NCBI RefSeq assembly: GCF_002934545.1
Contig: NZ_PTJA01000002.1
Location: 62,001-126,000, forward strand
Direction of reading: 5' to 3'
DNA: 64,000 nucleotides
DNA from: Lacrimispora xylanisolvens
Lineage (GTDB): Bacteria; Bacillota; Clostridia; Lachnospirales; Lachnospiraceae
Positions 53,756 through 63,398 of the stretch are shown one piece after another (within the stretch, counting starts at the first letter, position 1; each line of letters starts with the position of its first letter). The position numbers and the translations under genes are program-made. The notes under the pieces were generated by a model. That model made no database searches and was not told where the DNA came from. It worked only from the letters and a program-made list of their open reading frames with translations.

Positions 53756-54419
53756 GGATGAGTTGTCCATCAGAAGCTTCATCTGCCTGAATTTAAGAAG
53801 AAAGAAGTATGAGGTTTTAGAGGCAGAGACCGGAGAAAAGGCTCTTGAATTGTTTGCTTCCAATCCGGTGGATGTGGTGTTACTTGATCTCATGCTCCCA
53901 GGTATGGATGGATTTGCTGTCTGTGAGAAGATGAGAGAGTTAAGTCCTCTGGCAGGAATTATTATGTTAACTGCACGTTCCCAGGAAGAGGATAAGATAA
54001 AGGGACTGATTCAGGGAGCCGATGATTATATCACTAAACCATTCAGTATGACAGAGCTGGAGGCCAGAATCATTTCTCTTCTGCGCCGTATGGATTTGAG
54101 ATCCTCTGATCAGGAGGGGACAAGGCTTTGTTCCGGACCATTTGAGCTGGATTTTGAAAAGAACCGGTTATTAAGAAAAGGTGCTGCCGTGAAGGTGACG
54201 CCAACGGAGTTCAGCCTCATTCAGTTCTTTATCAGAAATAAAAACAGGGTTTTTACCAGAAACCAGATTTTAGATCAGGTGTGGGGAGAAAACTATGTGG
54301 GAGATATAAAGGTGGTTGATGTTAACATCAGGCGGATCCGAAGAAAGATTGAAGATGACCCGGCAAGTCCAGTGTATCTGTGTACGGAATGGGGATATGG
54401 ATATATATGGAAGGAGTGA
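53733..54419 (+). CDS. OmpR/PhoB-family response regulator
   Basis: A 228-residue regulator. The receiver domain has the acidic pair in VVEDELS, the phosphorylated aspartate in VVLLDLMLPGMDG and the lysine in ITKPFSM. The C-terminal winged helix (VTPTEFSLIQFFIRNKNRVFTR ... VDVNIRRIRRKIEDD) binds DNA. The ATG at 53733 follows GGGGGAGG within the end of the lipoprotein gene. Four bases separate it from the kinase gene. Confidence 0.93.
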   Translation: MKAILVVEDELSIRSFICLNLRRKKYEVLEAETGEKALELFASNPVDVVLLDLMLPGMDGFAVCEKMRELSPLAGIIMLTARSQEEDKIKGLIQGADDYITKPFSMTELEARIISLLRRMDLRSSDQEGTRLCSGPFELDFEKNRLLRKGAAVKVTPTEFSLIQFFIRNKNRVFTRNQILDQVWGENYVGDIKVVDVNIRRIRRKIEDDPASPVYLCTEWGYGYIWKE

Positions 54420-54423
54420 TTGA

Positions 54424-55809
54424 TTGAAACGGAAAGTAATGGCCTATTTTATGATAATCATCCTTCTTACACTGGGACTTGTACTGACAAGCTTTGGCAT
54501 TGGTGTAAAAAAATATTTATATCAGCAGATATCAGATACCTTTGAACATTATGCCCAGGCGGTTGTTCCTGTTTGGGATGGCCAGTCTGATTCCCGCCCG
54601 TTTGGGCTGTCGGATTTCAGTGACCAGATTATTAAAAACTATACGTTTCAGGGTGCAGATTTAGAGCTGCTAACCAGGAGCGGACAGATGATCCAGTCTT
54701 CAACCGGATTTTACAAAGACCGAAGTTACTGGGTAGATTCCCAGGTGCCTGGCGGAAAAACTGTTTACAGGGTGGAAAAAAACGGTCAGACGAAAGAACG
54801 GATTATGGCTGTATACACGCCTTTATTGTATGAAGAGCAGGTAGTGGGAATATTAAGATATACCACCTCTTTAAATCCGGTGGACAGCACCATTTTAAGA
54901 ATTTTCTCTTATGCACTGCTCACCTGTACTGCAATAGCAGCCATTACTTTTTTTGTCAGTCTTCATCTTGGAAATTCCATTGTAAAGCCACTGGAGGATA
55001 TTATCTCTTTAACAGGAAAAATGGCAGAGGGAAATTACCGGGAGAAAATTAAGAAGCAGTATCCTTATGAGGCTGGAGAGCTGGTAACCATATTAAATCA
55101 TATGGGAGATGAAATTGGAAAAGCGGATCAGTTGAAAAATGATTTCATTTCTTCCATATCCCATGAGCTTCGCACTCCTCTGACAGGAATTAAGGGCTGG
55201 GTGGAAACCATGAGAGAGCCTGAGGGGTTACAGGAAGAAGAGATGGAATTTGGTCTTAAGATTATTGAACATGAAACCCAGCGGTTGATCACCATGGTAG
55301 AAACCCTGCTTGACTTTTCCCGATATCAGTCGGACCGGGTGACTGTTTCATTTCAGCGGCTAGACATAGAAAAACTGGTTATGGAAGCAGTGTTTCAATT
55401 GCAGAAAAAAGCAGAAAAGAAGGAGATACAGCTTGTGACCAGCACAGCTTTTTCAGAAGTTTACGGAGATGGCGATAAACTGAGACAAGTACTGCTGAAT
55501 GTAATAGATAATAGTATTAAATTCTCAAACGAGCACAGTACCATTTACGTGGATCAGAAAAAGGAAACGGATTGGGTTACAATTACAGTCCGTGATTCTG
55601 GAACAGGGATCAAACCAGAAGATCTTTCTTACGTGACCAGATCCTTTTATAAAGGAGAGGATCAATCAGCTGGAGAAGGGATTGGTTTATCCATCTCCCA
55701 AAAGATAATGGAATTACATGGAGGAAAACTTGAAATAGAAAGCGAATATGGAACAGGGACCACGGTTACCATTTTCATTCCCGAAAACCATTCCATGGAC
55801 TGCTCATAA
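54424..55809 (+). CDS. Sensor histidine kinase
   Basis: A 461-residue membrane kinase from a TTG start after AAGGAG. Two membrane helices (about residues 5-28 and 160-180) flank an extracellular sensor. A HAMP domain follows, then the phospho-acceptor SSISHELRTPLTGIKGW and the ATPase boxes NVIDNSIKFSN, VRDSGTGIKPEDL and GEGIGLSISQKIMELHGG. It partners with the response regulator just upstream. Confidence 0.92.
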   Translation: MKRKVMAYFMIIILLTLGLVLTSFGIGVKKYLYQQISDTFEHYAQAVVPVWDGQSDSRPFGLSDFSDQIIKNYTFQGADLELLTRSGQMIQSSTGFYKDRSYWVDSQVPGGKTVYRVEKNGQTKERIMAVYTPLLYEEQVVGILRYTTSLNPVDSTILRIFSYALLTCTAIAAITFFVSLHLGNSIVKPLEDIISLTGKMAEGNYREKIKKQYPYEAGELVTILNHMGDEIGKADQLKNDFISSISHELRTPLTGIKGWVETMREPEGLQEEEMEFGLKIIEHETQRLITMVETLLDFSRYQSDRVTVSFQRLDIEKLVMEAVFQLQKKAEKKEIQLVTSTAFSEVYGDGDKLRQVLLNVIDNSIKFSNEHSTIYVDQKKETDWVTITVRDSGTGIKPEDLSYVTRSFYKGEDQSAGEGIGLSISQKIMELHGGKLEIESEYGTGTTVTIFIPENHSMDCS

Positions 55810-55812
55810 AAT

Positions 55813-55848
55813 AAGATACCGCACACCTTTATTGGGCTGCGGTATCTT
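55813..55848. terminator. Bidirectional terminator between the kinase and chemoreceptor genes
   Basis: AAGATACCGCA (55813-55823) pairs with TGCGGTATCTT (55838-55848), with T on the plus side and A/T-rich sequence on the other. Confidence 0.8.
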
Positions 55849-55853
55849 TACTA

Positions 55854-57980
55854 TTAATATTTGTCTGTTAAAATGGGAGCTTCCATAACATCTGTTTCTT
55901 CCGCTGTATCTGGTATTTCTATTATTTCATTTATCGGTTCGCTTAAAATCTTTTTTTCAGAAACAGTATCACTCATCAGCTGAATCCAGCTGATCTCATC
56001 TTTCATTGCCTGTGCCTGTGCTGCCAACTCTTCGCTGGAAGCAGAACTTTCCTCTGCAGTAGCCGCATTGGTCTGGACTACGGATGAAACCTGGGTTAAG
56101 CCTGTGTTGATCTGCTGAATGGCATCTACCTGCTCAGCAGACGCACTGCGGATTTTTTCCATGGATTCACCCAGGAAGTCTGCTTTGTCAGCCAGACCTT
56201 TCAGTATTTCCACCGTCTCCCTGGATAAATTTTCTCCATTCTCAACAAGTGAAGAAGAGTGTGCCAGCAGGGAAGAAGTTTCTCCAGCCGCTGCCGTTAC
56301 CTTTTCAGCCAGATTACGGACTTCATCTGCAACGACTGCAAAGCCTTTTCCGGCCTCCCCGGCCCTTGCGGCTTCAATGGCGGCATTCAGTGCCAGAATG
56401 TTGGTCTGGAATGCAATGTCTTCAATCACTTTGGTGATATTTGTGATTTTCTTAGAAGCGTCTCCAATCTCACTCATGGCCTGATTTAAATTCTGTATGT
56501 AAGAATTACCTTTTGTAAGCTCTATTCCAGTCTGTTTTACGTACTCATTTACAGTAGAAACGGTGACTACATTTTCCTCAGAATGATGGGCTACATTGGA
56601 AATGGAAGCATTTAGTTCCTCTACAGTAGCCGCCTGCTGTGTCGTACCGGAAGCTAAAAGCTGGGCTCCCGAGGAGATCTGATCTGCTCCGCTTGAGATC
56701 TGATTAATGGAGCTTCTGAAATTACCGAAAATGGTATTTAAATTGCTGATAATTCCATTAATCGATGTTTTAAGCAGAATAAAATCTGCTTTGTATTCCG
56801 ATTCAATGGTTAACGTACAGTTTCCTTTTTCTACACCGTCTAAAACAGTGGTGGCATCATTGATGATGGAACGAAGAGAAGAAACGGTATACTTTAAGGA
56901 TTTGGATAGAGTGCCGATCTCATCCTCGCTTACATACTCCGGAACTTCAGAGTGAAGATCTCCCTGAGAGAGGAGTTCCAGTCTGTCCACCATTTTAATG
57001 ATGGGGTTAACGATGGGAGAGGCAATCCTTACTGCACTGATCAAGGCGATTATTAGAAATACAGCTACGAAAAGCACCATAACAATAATTGAGAGATAGA
57101 AACCTTCCATAAGTTCAGAGGTTTTTGCTGAAACTCCCAAAGACCAGCCGTCTGTATTGGGGATGGGGGCATAGCCGACGGTAAGATGATTTCCTTTATA
57201 TTGAATGGATTCAATACTGGATTTACCTGCTGTCATGTTCTGCACCATTTTCCCAGCCTGTGAAACGGATGTATCTGTTTTGGCAGCTTCGATGTAATTT
57301 AACTGCTGGTTCACATTATCCTGATTCTTATGAGCCACAACGGTTCCTGTTTTATCCACGATAAATCCGTAGCCTGATTTTCCCAGGGAAATGTCATTGA
57401 TCATTTTGCTGAAAGAGTCACAGGAAAGCCTTGCAAATACGATGCCTTTGCTTCCATCGCCATTCACAGGCGCTGAGAGAATCATAATCATCGTATTGGT
57501 TGTTTTGCTTAAAAGGGGAGAGGAGATATAGGTTTCCCCGTTTGTGGATTTCTGAAAATATTCCCTGTCTTTGACATCGGTTCCGTCGGAGGTAATCCCC
57601 TGGGTGTTACAGACGACTATGGAATCAAATCCGTATTCCTTCGCCAGCTGGGTCAGGTTCTTCTGAAGCTGTTCCGATGAACCGGATGCGTTCCCGATTC
57701 TGCTATCTTTTGAGATTGATTCGATTTTAGTCTTATAGATAAGAATGGCATTCTCTACGGAGTGGCTGTATGCGTTGGTGTTTTCCTGGATTCTGAGCTG
57801 CATGTTATTCCTTGCATCCCGATAGATAATAATGGAATTGACGGTACCGAAAAGTAATGTAATGACTGTTGCCAATGCTGCGATACTGATTTGAAGCTTG
57901 CGTTTGATTGAATTTTTACTCATGATTTTACCCGTTTGCATTTTGGTGTCTTGAATGGGCATTTGTTTTTCCTGCGACAT
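55854..57980 (-). CDS. Methyl-accepting chemotaxis protein with dCACHE-type sensor
   Basis: A 708-residue chemoreceptor. Two membrane helices ([17 protein letters not shown] near residue 35; [19 protein letters not shown] near 310) bound an extracellular dCACHE-type domain with [18 protein letters not shown] and [21 protein letters not shown] domain and a long signalling coiled coil follow; the hairpin tip has [19 protein letters not shown] and [13 protein letters not shown]. The ATG at 57980 follows AGGAGAG. Ligand unknown. No other chemotaxis gene is in the window. Confidence 0.92.
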   Translation of the reverse strand: MSQEKQMPIQDTKMQTGKIMSKNSIKRKLQISIAALATVITLLFGTVNSIIIYRDARNNMQLRIQENTNAYSHSVENAILIYKTKIESISKDSRIGNASGSSEQLQKNLTQLAKEYGFDSIVVCNTQGITSDGTDVKDREYFQKSTNGETYISSPLLSKTTNTMIMILSAPVNGDGSKGIVFARLSCDSFSKMINDISLGKSGYGFIVDKTGTVVAHKNQDNVNQQLNYIEAAKTDTSVSQAGKMVQNMTAGKSSIESIQYKGNHLTVGYAPIPNTDGWSLGVSAKTSELMEGFYLSIIVMVLFVAVFLIIALISAVRIASPIVNPIIKMVDRLELLSQGDLHSEVPEYVSEDEIGTLSKSLKYTVSSLRSIINDATTVLDGVEKGNCTLTIESEYKADFILLKTSINGIISNLNTIFGNFRSSINQISSGADQISSGAQLLASGTTQQAATVEELNASISNVAHHSEENVVTVSTVNEYVKQTGIELTKGNSYIQNLNQAMSEIGDASKKITNITKVIEDIAFQTNILALNAAIEAARAGEAGKGFAVVADEVRNLAEKVTAAAGETSSLLAHSSSLVENGENLSRETVEILKGLADKADFLGESMEKIRSASAEQVDAIQQINTGLTQVSSVVQTNAATAEESSASSEELAAQAQAMKDEISWIQLMSDTVSEKKILSEPINEIIEIPDTAEETDVMEAPILTDKY

Positions 57981-58174
57981 TTTTCTCTCCTGATTTGGTT
58001 TTATTCTTTTTACTATTCTGCCAAAATTCCCTATTATGTAATCAGAGCAATTATAAATCAACCGTATCAGGCTGTCAATTGTACTGGTGAAGAAAATAAA
58101 GATTAAACATTATGTAGAATTTTCAAATCGGTTCATGCCCGATTGTTGTGAATAATGATCTGCTTTCAGACAGA

Positions 58175-58226
58175 AAAACAGGAATTGAGACTGAACTTCA
58201 GTATCCTCAATTCCTGTTTTATTTAG
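58175..58226 (-). terminator. Long terminator hairpin near the argG 3' end
   Basis: AAAACAGGAATTGAG (58175-58189) pairs exactly with CTCAATTCCTGTTTT (58206-58220), with an inner ACTGAA/TTCAGT stem. It lies just downstream of argG on the minus strand. Confidence 0.85.
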
Positions 58227-58232
58227 ATATGA

Positions 58233-59450
58233 TTATTTTTTTAGTTCCTGCATCTTCATGGCACGAACTTTTAATGGAAGACCGAAAAGAGTGATGAAGC
58301 CTTCCGCATCGTGATGATCATAGAGATCACCAGTAGTAAAGGAAGCAAGAGATTCGCTGTATAAGGAGTAAGGGGAAGTGGTTCCAGCTTTGATGATGTT
58401 ACCCTTATAAAGTTTGAACTTCACTTCTCCGGTTACATATTCCTGTGTGGAAGTAACAAATGCCTGAACTGCTTCACGAAGCGGTGTGAACCATTTCCCT
58501 TCGTATACGATCTGTGCAAATTTATTACCCATATCTTTTTTTACTTCCATAGTAGCACGGTCTAATACCAGCTCTTCCAGCTGCTGATGTGCTTCTAAGA
58601 GAATGGTTCCGCCTGGTGTTTCATAAACGCCTCTGGATTTCATACCCACTACACGGTTTTCCACGATATCCACAATGCCGATGCCGTGCTTACCGCCAAG
58701 CTCATTTAACTTTGTGATAATATCGGAAACCTTCATGGCTTCTCCGTTTACGCTGACAGGAATACCTTTTTCAAAGGTCATGGTTACGTACTCTCCTTCA
58801 TCAGGAGCCTTTTCAGGAGAAACGCCAAGCACCAGAAGGTGATCGTAATTTGGCTCATTCGCCGGATCTTCCAGCTCTAAGCCCTCATGGCTGATGTGCC
58901 ATAAATTGCGGTCACGGCTGTAGCTGTTGTTTGCTGAGAACGGAAGATCGATTCCGTGCTTTTTGCAGTATTCAATCTCATCTTCACGGGACTGCATGGT
59001 CCATACATCTGTCATACGCCATGGTGCGATGATTTTTAAATCAGGAGCAAGAGCCTTGATGCCAAGTTCGAAACGGATCTGGTCATTGCCCTTACCGGTA
59101 GCTCCGTGGCAGATGGCAGTAGCGCCTTCCTTCCTTGCGATCTCAACCAGTCTTTTTGCAATGGCTGGACGAGCCATGGAAGTACCCAGAAGATACTTAT
59201 TCTCATAAACAGCATTGGCCTGTACACATGGGATAATGTAGTTGTCGCAGAAGTCATCTACCAGATCTTCTATATATAATTTGGAAGCGCCTGATAATTT
59301 GGCTCTCTCCTCAAGACCATCAAGTTCATTGCCCTGTCCGCAGTCGATGCAGCAGCAGACTACATCATAATCAAAATTTTCCTTTAACCATGGAATAATG
59401 GCAGTGGTGTCAAGTCCGCCGGAATAGGCTAAAATTACTTTCTCTTTCAT
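58233..59450 (-). CDS. argG: Argininosuccinate synthase
   Basis: A 405-residue enzyme joining citrulline and aspartate with ATP. ILAYSGGLDTTAIIPWL is the PP-loop ATP site; GATGKGNDQIRFE and NLWHISHEGLELEDP are family blocks. The ATG at 59450 follows GAGGAGGAAT; the longer frame from 59513 has no such site. It is divergent from argC, with ARG-box-like sequences between. Confidence 0.96.
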   Translation of the reverse strand: MKEKVILAYSGGLDTTAIIPWLKENFDYDVVCCCIDCGQGNELDGLEERAKLSGASKLYIEDLVDDFCDNYIIPCVQANAVYENKYLLGTSMARPAIAKRLVEIARKEGATAICHGATGKGNDQIRFELGIKALAPDLKIIAPWRMTDVWTMQSREDEIEYCKKHGIDLPFSANNSYSRDRNLWHISHEGLELEDPANEPNYDHLLVLGVSPEKAPDEGEYVTMTFEKGIPVSVNGEAMKVSDIITKLNELGGKHGIGIVDIVENRVVGMKSRGVYETPGGTILLEAHQQLEELVLDRATMEVKKDMGNKFAQIVYEGKWFTPLREAVQAFVTSTQEYVTGEVKFKLYKGNIIKAGTTSPYSLYSESLASFTTGDLYDHHDAEGFITLFGLPLKVRAMKMQELKK

Positions 59451-59495
59451 ATATGATTCCTCCTCTATGGTTTTTGTATATTTTCTTTTTGAACT

Positions 59496-59509
59496 TACAT
59501 AAATATACA
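59496..59509. promoter_or_regulatory. ARG-box-like operator on the argG side
   Basis: TACATAAATATACA; its reverse complement TGTATATTTATGTA fits TGNATWWWWATNCA except at one base. Confidence 0.5.
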
Positions 59510-59557
59510 ACAAAACTGGGGGAAATGCAAGGGTAAAATGAAAAATATAAAAACATC

Positions 59558-59592
59558 TTGCATAATATACAAAAGAGATGTATAATTATGAA
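59558..59592 (+). promoter_or_regulatory. argC promoter with two ARG-box-like operators
   Basis: TTGCAT (59558-59563), a 17-base spacer and TATAAT (59581-59586). TGCATAATATACA (59559-59571) covers the -35, and TGTATAATTATGAA (59579-59592) covers the -10. The two box centres are about 20-21 bases apart, the usual distance for tandem ArgR sites. Confidence 0.65.
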
Positions 59593-59674
59593 AATCCTGA
59601 AGGGAAAGGGTATACGCTCATGAATGGAGAGCCCAGGACCGATACAAAATAGAGAATGCAAAGGAGCGATGACG

Positions 59675-60715
59675 ATGATTAAAGCAGGAATTATAGGATC
59701 AACCGGATATGCAGGCGGTGAGTTGGCAAGACTTTTACTCCAGAGAGATGACGTGGAGATTAAGTGGTACGGATCAAAAAGCTATGTGGACCAGAAATAC
59801 GCTTCCATTTATCAGAATATGTTTGAAATCGTCAGCGATTCCTGCATGGATGATAATATAGAAGCATTGGCAGAGAAGGTGGACGTGATTTTCACAGCGA
59901 CGCCTCAGGGGTTTCTGGCATCTGCTTTAAATGACCGTATTTTATCAAACGCCAAAGTCATTGATTTAAGTGCGGATTTTCGGATTCAGGATGTAAACAT
60001 CTATGAAGAGTGGTATCAGATCCAGCACAAATCTCCTCAATATATAAAGGAAGCGGTATACGGACTTCCGGAAATCAACCGGGAAAAGATTAAAAATGCA
60101 AGGCTGATAGCCAATCCGGGCTGTTACCCTACGTGTTCGGAGCTTTCCATTTATCCTCTGGTAAAAGAAGGCCTGATTGATCCTGATACAATTATTATCG
60201 ATGCAAAATCAGGTACATCCGGAGCAGGAAGAGGAGCAAAGCTTGACAATCTTTACTGTGAAGTAAATGAGAACATCAAAGCTTACGGAGTCGGTGTACA
60301 CAGACACACGCCTGAGATTGAAGAGCAGCTTTCCTACGGAGCAGGAAAACCGGTAACCATCAGTTTCACACCTCACCTGGTTCCCATGAACAGAGGAATT
60401 CTCATAACTGCTTATGCATCCTTAACCAGTAAGGTTTCTTATGAAGAAGTAAAGTCTGTTTACGATAAATATTATGGCAAAGAATTTTTTGTCCGGGTAC
60501 TGGAAAAAGATGTGACACCACAGACAAAATGGGTGGAAGGAAGCAACTTTGTCGATGTGAATTTCAAGATCGATCCAAGAACCAACCGCATTGTGATGAT
60601 GGGAGCCATGGATAATCTGGTTAAGGGAGCCGCGGGGCAGGCAGTCCAGAACATGAATCTTTTATTTGGACTGGAGGAAAACAAGGGACTGAAGCTGATT
60701 CCCATGTTTCCGTAG
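59675..60715 (+). CDS. argC: N-acetyl-gamma-glutamyl-phosphate reductase
   Basis: A 346-residue NADP-dependent enzyme of arginine synthesis. The nucleotide loop is IIGSTGYAGGELARLL; the active-site cysteine is in ANPGCYPTCSEL; AKSGTSGAGRGAKLDN and GVGVHRHTPEIEEQL are family blocks. The ATG at 59675 is eight bases after AAGGAG. First gene of argC-GNAT-argJ-argB-argD. Confidence 0.96.
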   Translation: MIKAGIIGSTGYAGGELARLLLQRDDVEIKWYGSKSYVDQKYASIYQNMFEIVSDSCMDDNIEALAEKVDVIFTATPQGFLASALNDRILSNAKVIDLSADFRIQDVNIYEEWYQIQHKSPQYIKEAVYGLPEINREKIKNARLIANPGCYPTCSELSIYPLVKEGLIDPDTIIIDAKSGTSGAGRGAKLDNLYCEVNENIKAYGVGVHRHTPEIEEQLSYGAGKPVTISFTPHLVPMNRGILITAYASLTSKVSYEEVKSVYDKYYGKEFFVRVLEKDVTPQTKWVEGSNFVDVNFKIDPRTNRIVMMGAMDNLVKGAAGQAVQNMNLLFGLEENKGLKLIPMFP

Positions 60716-60751
60716 ATGTTGAAAGGGCGAATAGCCGTAAAGGAAAAAAGA

Positions 60752-61198
60752 ATGATAATACGATCAATGACAATCGATGATTATAACCAGGTATATGCAC
60801 TATGGTCAGGAATTAAGGGATTCGGTATCCGGGCTATTGATGATTCCAGGGAAGGGATCAACCGGTTTCTTCTTAGAAATCCTGATTTGTGCGTGGTTGC
60901 AGAGGATAACAATACAATTATAGGTTCTATATTATGCGGTCATGACGGGCGCAGGGGAACGTTATACCATGTGTGCGTGGCAGAAAATTACAGAAAGCAT
61001 GGAGTCGGTCATGAGATGGTTTTGGAAGCTGTCAGCCGATTAAAGAAAGAGGGAATTAACAAAGTCAATTTAATTGCCTTTCGTAATAACCTTTTGGGAA
61101 ATAATTTCTGGCGGAAAGAAAAATTCACATTCCGTGATGATTTAAATTACTATGATTTGACCATCAGTGAGGAAAACAAAACTGATTTTGTAAGCTGA
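60752..61198 (+). CDS. GNAT acetyltransferase in the arginine operon (YpeA-like)
   Basis: A 148-residue GNAT protein with the acetyl-CoA loop ENYRKHGVGHEMVLEAV and GSILCGHDGRRGTLYHVCV, which resembles YpeA-type enzymes. Its place between argC and argJ raises the possibility that it makes N-acetylglutamate (an ArgA-like role) or tunes that step. ArgJ can recycle the acetyl group, so a primer enzyme would be needed. The ATG at 60752 follows AAAGGAAAAAAG. Confidence 0.78.
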   Translation: MIIRSMTIDDYNQVYALWSGIKGFGIRAIDDSREGINRFLLRNPDLCVVAEDNNTIIGSILCGHDGRRGTLYHVCVAENYRKHGVGHEMVLEAVSRLKKEGINKVNLIAFRNNLLGNNFWRKEKFTFRDDLNYYDLTISEENKTDFVS

Positions 61199-61234
61199 CC
61201 GGATATTATGACAGGAACAGGGAGGAAGTATATA

Positions 61235-62461
61235 ATGAAACAGATAAGCGGAGGAGTAACAGCAGCAAAGGGATTTAAAGCTGCATCAACAGCAGCAGGC
61301 ATTAAATATAAAAATAACCGGAAAGATATGGCAATGATTTACAGTGAGGTTCCATGCAAGGCAGCAGGTACATTTACTACCAATATTGTAAAAGCAGCCC
61401 CGGTTAAATGGGATAAGGAGATTGTGACCAGTTCTCCCTTTGCGCAGGCAGTTGTAGTAAATGCAGGTATTGCCAATGCATGTACCGGAGAAGAAGGATT
61501 TTCTTACTGCAGTCAGACGGCAAAAGCTGTTTCCCAGTGCCTTTCCATCCCGGAAGATTCCGTTCTGGTGGCTTCTACCGGCGTCATCGGAATGCAGCTT
61601 CCCATTGACCGCATCACAGCGGGGGTAAAGGCAATGTCTGCTATTCTGGACGGCAGCGAAGAGAGCGGAACTGCAGCAGCACAGGCGATTATGACGACCG
61701 ATACAGTAAAAAAGGAAGTAGCCGTTCAGTTTGAGGCAGGCGGGGCTACCATCACCATCGGAGGTATGTGTAAAGGCTCGGGAATGATTCACCCTGACAT
61801 GTGTACCATGTTAAGTTTTGTTACTACAGATGCAGCCATTTCCAAAGAACTGCTTCAGGAAGCATTAAGGGAAGATATCAAGGATACCTACAATATGATT
61901 TCTGTTGACGGAGATACGTCCACCAACGATACCGTTCTTCTTCTGGCAAACGGAATGGCTGGAAATAAAGAAATTACGGCAAAAAATGAAGATTATCAGT
62001 TATTTATCAAAGCACTTAATTTTATCAATGAAACTCTGGCAAAAAAGATGGCAGGGGACGGAGAAGGCTGTACTGCTTTATTTGAGGTGAAAATTATTGG
62101 TGCAGAGACAAAGGCACAGGCTGTAACATTATCAAAATCGGTAATTACCTCCAGTCTGACAAAAGCAGCCATTTTTGGTCATGATGCCAACTGGGGACGG
62201 ATTCTTTGTGCCATGGGATACTCAGGGGCTTCCTTTGACCCGGAAAAAGTAGATCTGTATTTTGAAAGCGCGGCAGGAAAGCTTCAGATTATAGAAAACG
62301 GCGTGGCACTTCCCTACAGTGAGGAAGAGGCGACTAAGATATTATCGGAGCCGGAAGTGACTGCCATAGCCGACATTAAAATGGGAAATGCATCTGCAAC
62401 GGCCTGGGGCTGTGACCTGACCTTTGATTATGTGAAAATCAACGCAGATTACCGTTCATAA
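61235..62461 (+). CDS. argJ: Glutamate N-acetyltransferase / amino-acid acetyltransferase ArgJ
   Basis: A 408-residue enzyme that cleaves itself at a conserved threonine and recycles acetyl from N-acetylornithine. The site is in [17 protein letters not shown], where Cys precedes the Thr nucleophile in place of the usual Ala (ATML). [31 protein letters not shown] and [17 protein letters not shown] are strong family blocks. The ATG at 61235 follows GGGAGG. Confidence 0.95.
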   Translation: MKQISGGVTAAKGFKAASTAAGIKYKNNRKDMAMIYSEVPCKAAGTFTTNIVKAAPVKWDKEIVTSSPFAQAVVVNAGIANACTGEEGFSYCSQTAKAVSQCLSIPEDSVLVASTGVIGMQLPIDRITAGVKAMSAILDGSEESGTAAAQAIMTTDTVKKEVAVQFEAGGATITIGGMCKGSGMIHPDMCTMLSFVTTDAAISKELLQEALREDIKDTYNMISVDGDTSTNDTVLLLANGMAGNKEITAKNEDYQLFIKALNFINETLAKKMAGDGEGCTALFEVKIIGAETKAQAVTLSKSVITSSLTKAAIFGHDANWGRILCAMGYSGASFDPEKVDLYFESAAGKLQIIENGVALPYSEEEATKILSEPEVTAIADIKMGNASATAWGCDLTFDYVKINADYRS

Positions 62462-62501
62462 TTATTTAAGGGCAGATCATAAGAAGGAGAGGAAACAGGA
62501 A

Positions 62502-63398
62502 ATGATACTGGATCATAGCATTATGCAAAAAGCTGAGGTATTAATTGAGGCACTTCCTTATATACAAAGGTTTAACCGTAAAACCATTGTGGTAAAATAC
62601 GGCGGAAGCGCCATGGTAGATGAGGAATTAAAAAAACAGGTAATTCAGGATGTTGTTCTTTTAAAGCTGGTAGGATTTAAGCCTATTATTGTTCACGGCG
62701 GCGGAAAAGAGATCAGCAGATGGGTGGAGAAAACCGGAATGGAGCCACATTTTGTCAATGGTTTACGGGTAACGGATGAAGCCACCATGGAGATTGCAGA
62801 AATGGTATTAAACCGGGTGAACAAAAGCCTGGTTCAGCTTGTCAATGAGCTTGGAGTTAAGGCTGTGGGAATCAGCGGAAAAGACGGCATGATGTTAAAA
62901 TGTCAGAAGCGCTATTCTAATGGTGAAGACATCGGTTTTGTAGGCGACATCACTGCGGTAGATACCCAGATCATCAATGATCTTCTGGAAAAAGATTTTC
63001 TTCCCATCATCTGTCCGGTAGGATTTGATGAGGACTTTAAAACTTATAACATCAACGCAGACGATGCGGCCTGCGCCATTGCAACAGCCATGGAGGCAGA
63101 GAAGCTGGCTTTTTTGACTGATGTGGAGGGCGTTTACCGGGACTTTCAGGATAAGGATTCTTTGATTTCTGAAATGTCCATTGAAGAGGCTCAGGAGTTC
63201 GTAAGCGGAGGGACTCTTGGAGGCGGAATGCTCCCCAAACTTCAAAACTGCATTGATGCCATGAATCACGGGGTGTCCAGAGTACATATTATGGACGGAA
63301 GAATTCCCCACTGTCTGCTGCTTGAGATCTTCACCAACAGAGGAATCGGAACTGCAATCGTAAGCCCGGGAGAGGAGCGTTTTTATCATGCTGAATAA
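62502..63398 (+). CDS. argB: Acetylglutamate kinase
   Basis: A 298-residue kinase of the amino-acid kinase family. [48 protein letters not shown] and [14 protein letters not shown] are the family motifs; [16 protein letters not shown] near the end holds catalytic residues. A short N-terminal helix (about 25 residues) is of the type involved in arginine feedback inhibition. The last 11 bases overlap argD. Confidence 0.96.
   Translation: MILDHSIMQKAEVLIEALPYIQRFNRKTIVVKYGGSAMVDEELKKQVIQDVVLLKLVGFKPIIVHGGGKEISRWVEKTGMEPHFVNGLRVTDEATMEIAEMVLNRVNKSLVQLVNELGVKAVGISGKDGMMLKCQKRYSNGEDIGFVGDITAVDTQIINDLLEKDFLPIICPVGFDEDFKTYNINADDAACAIATAMEAEKLAFLTDVEGVYRDFQDKDSLISEMSIEEAQEFVSGGTLGGGMLPKLQNCIDAMNHGVSRVHIMDGRIPHCLLLEIFTNRGIGTAIVSPGEERFYHAE

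Noticed and set aside
59451-59674. T-box or arginine riboswitch between argG and argC
   Set aside because: The stretch is A/T rich with ARG-box-like palindromes but without the stems or the conserved T-box sequence.
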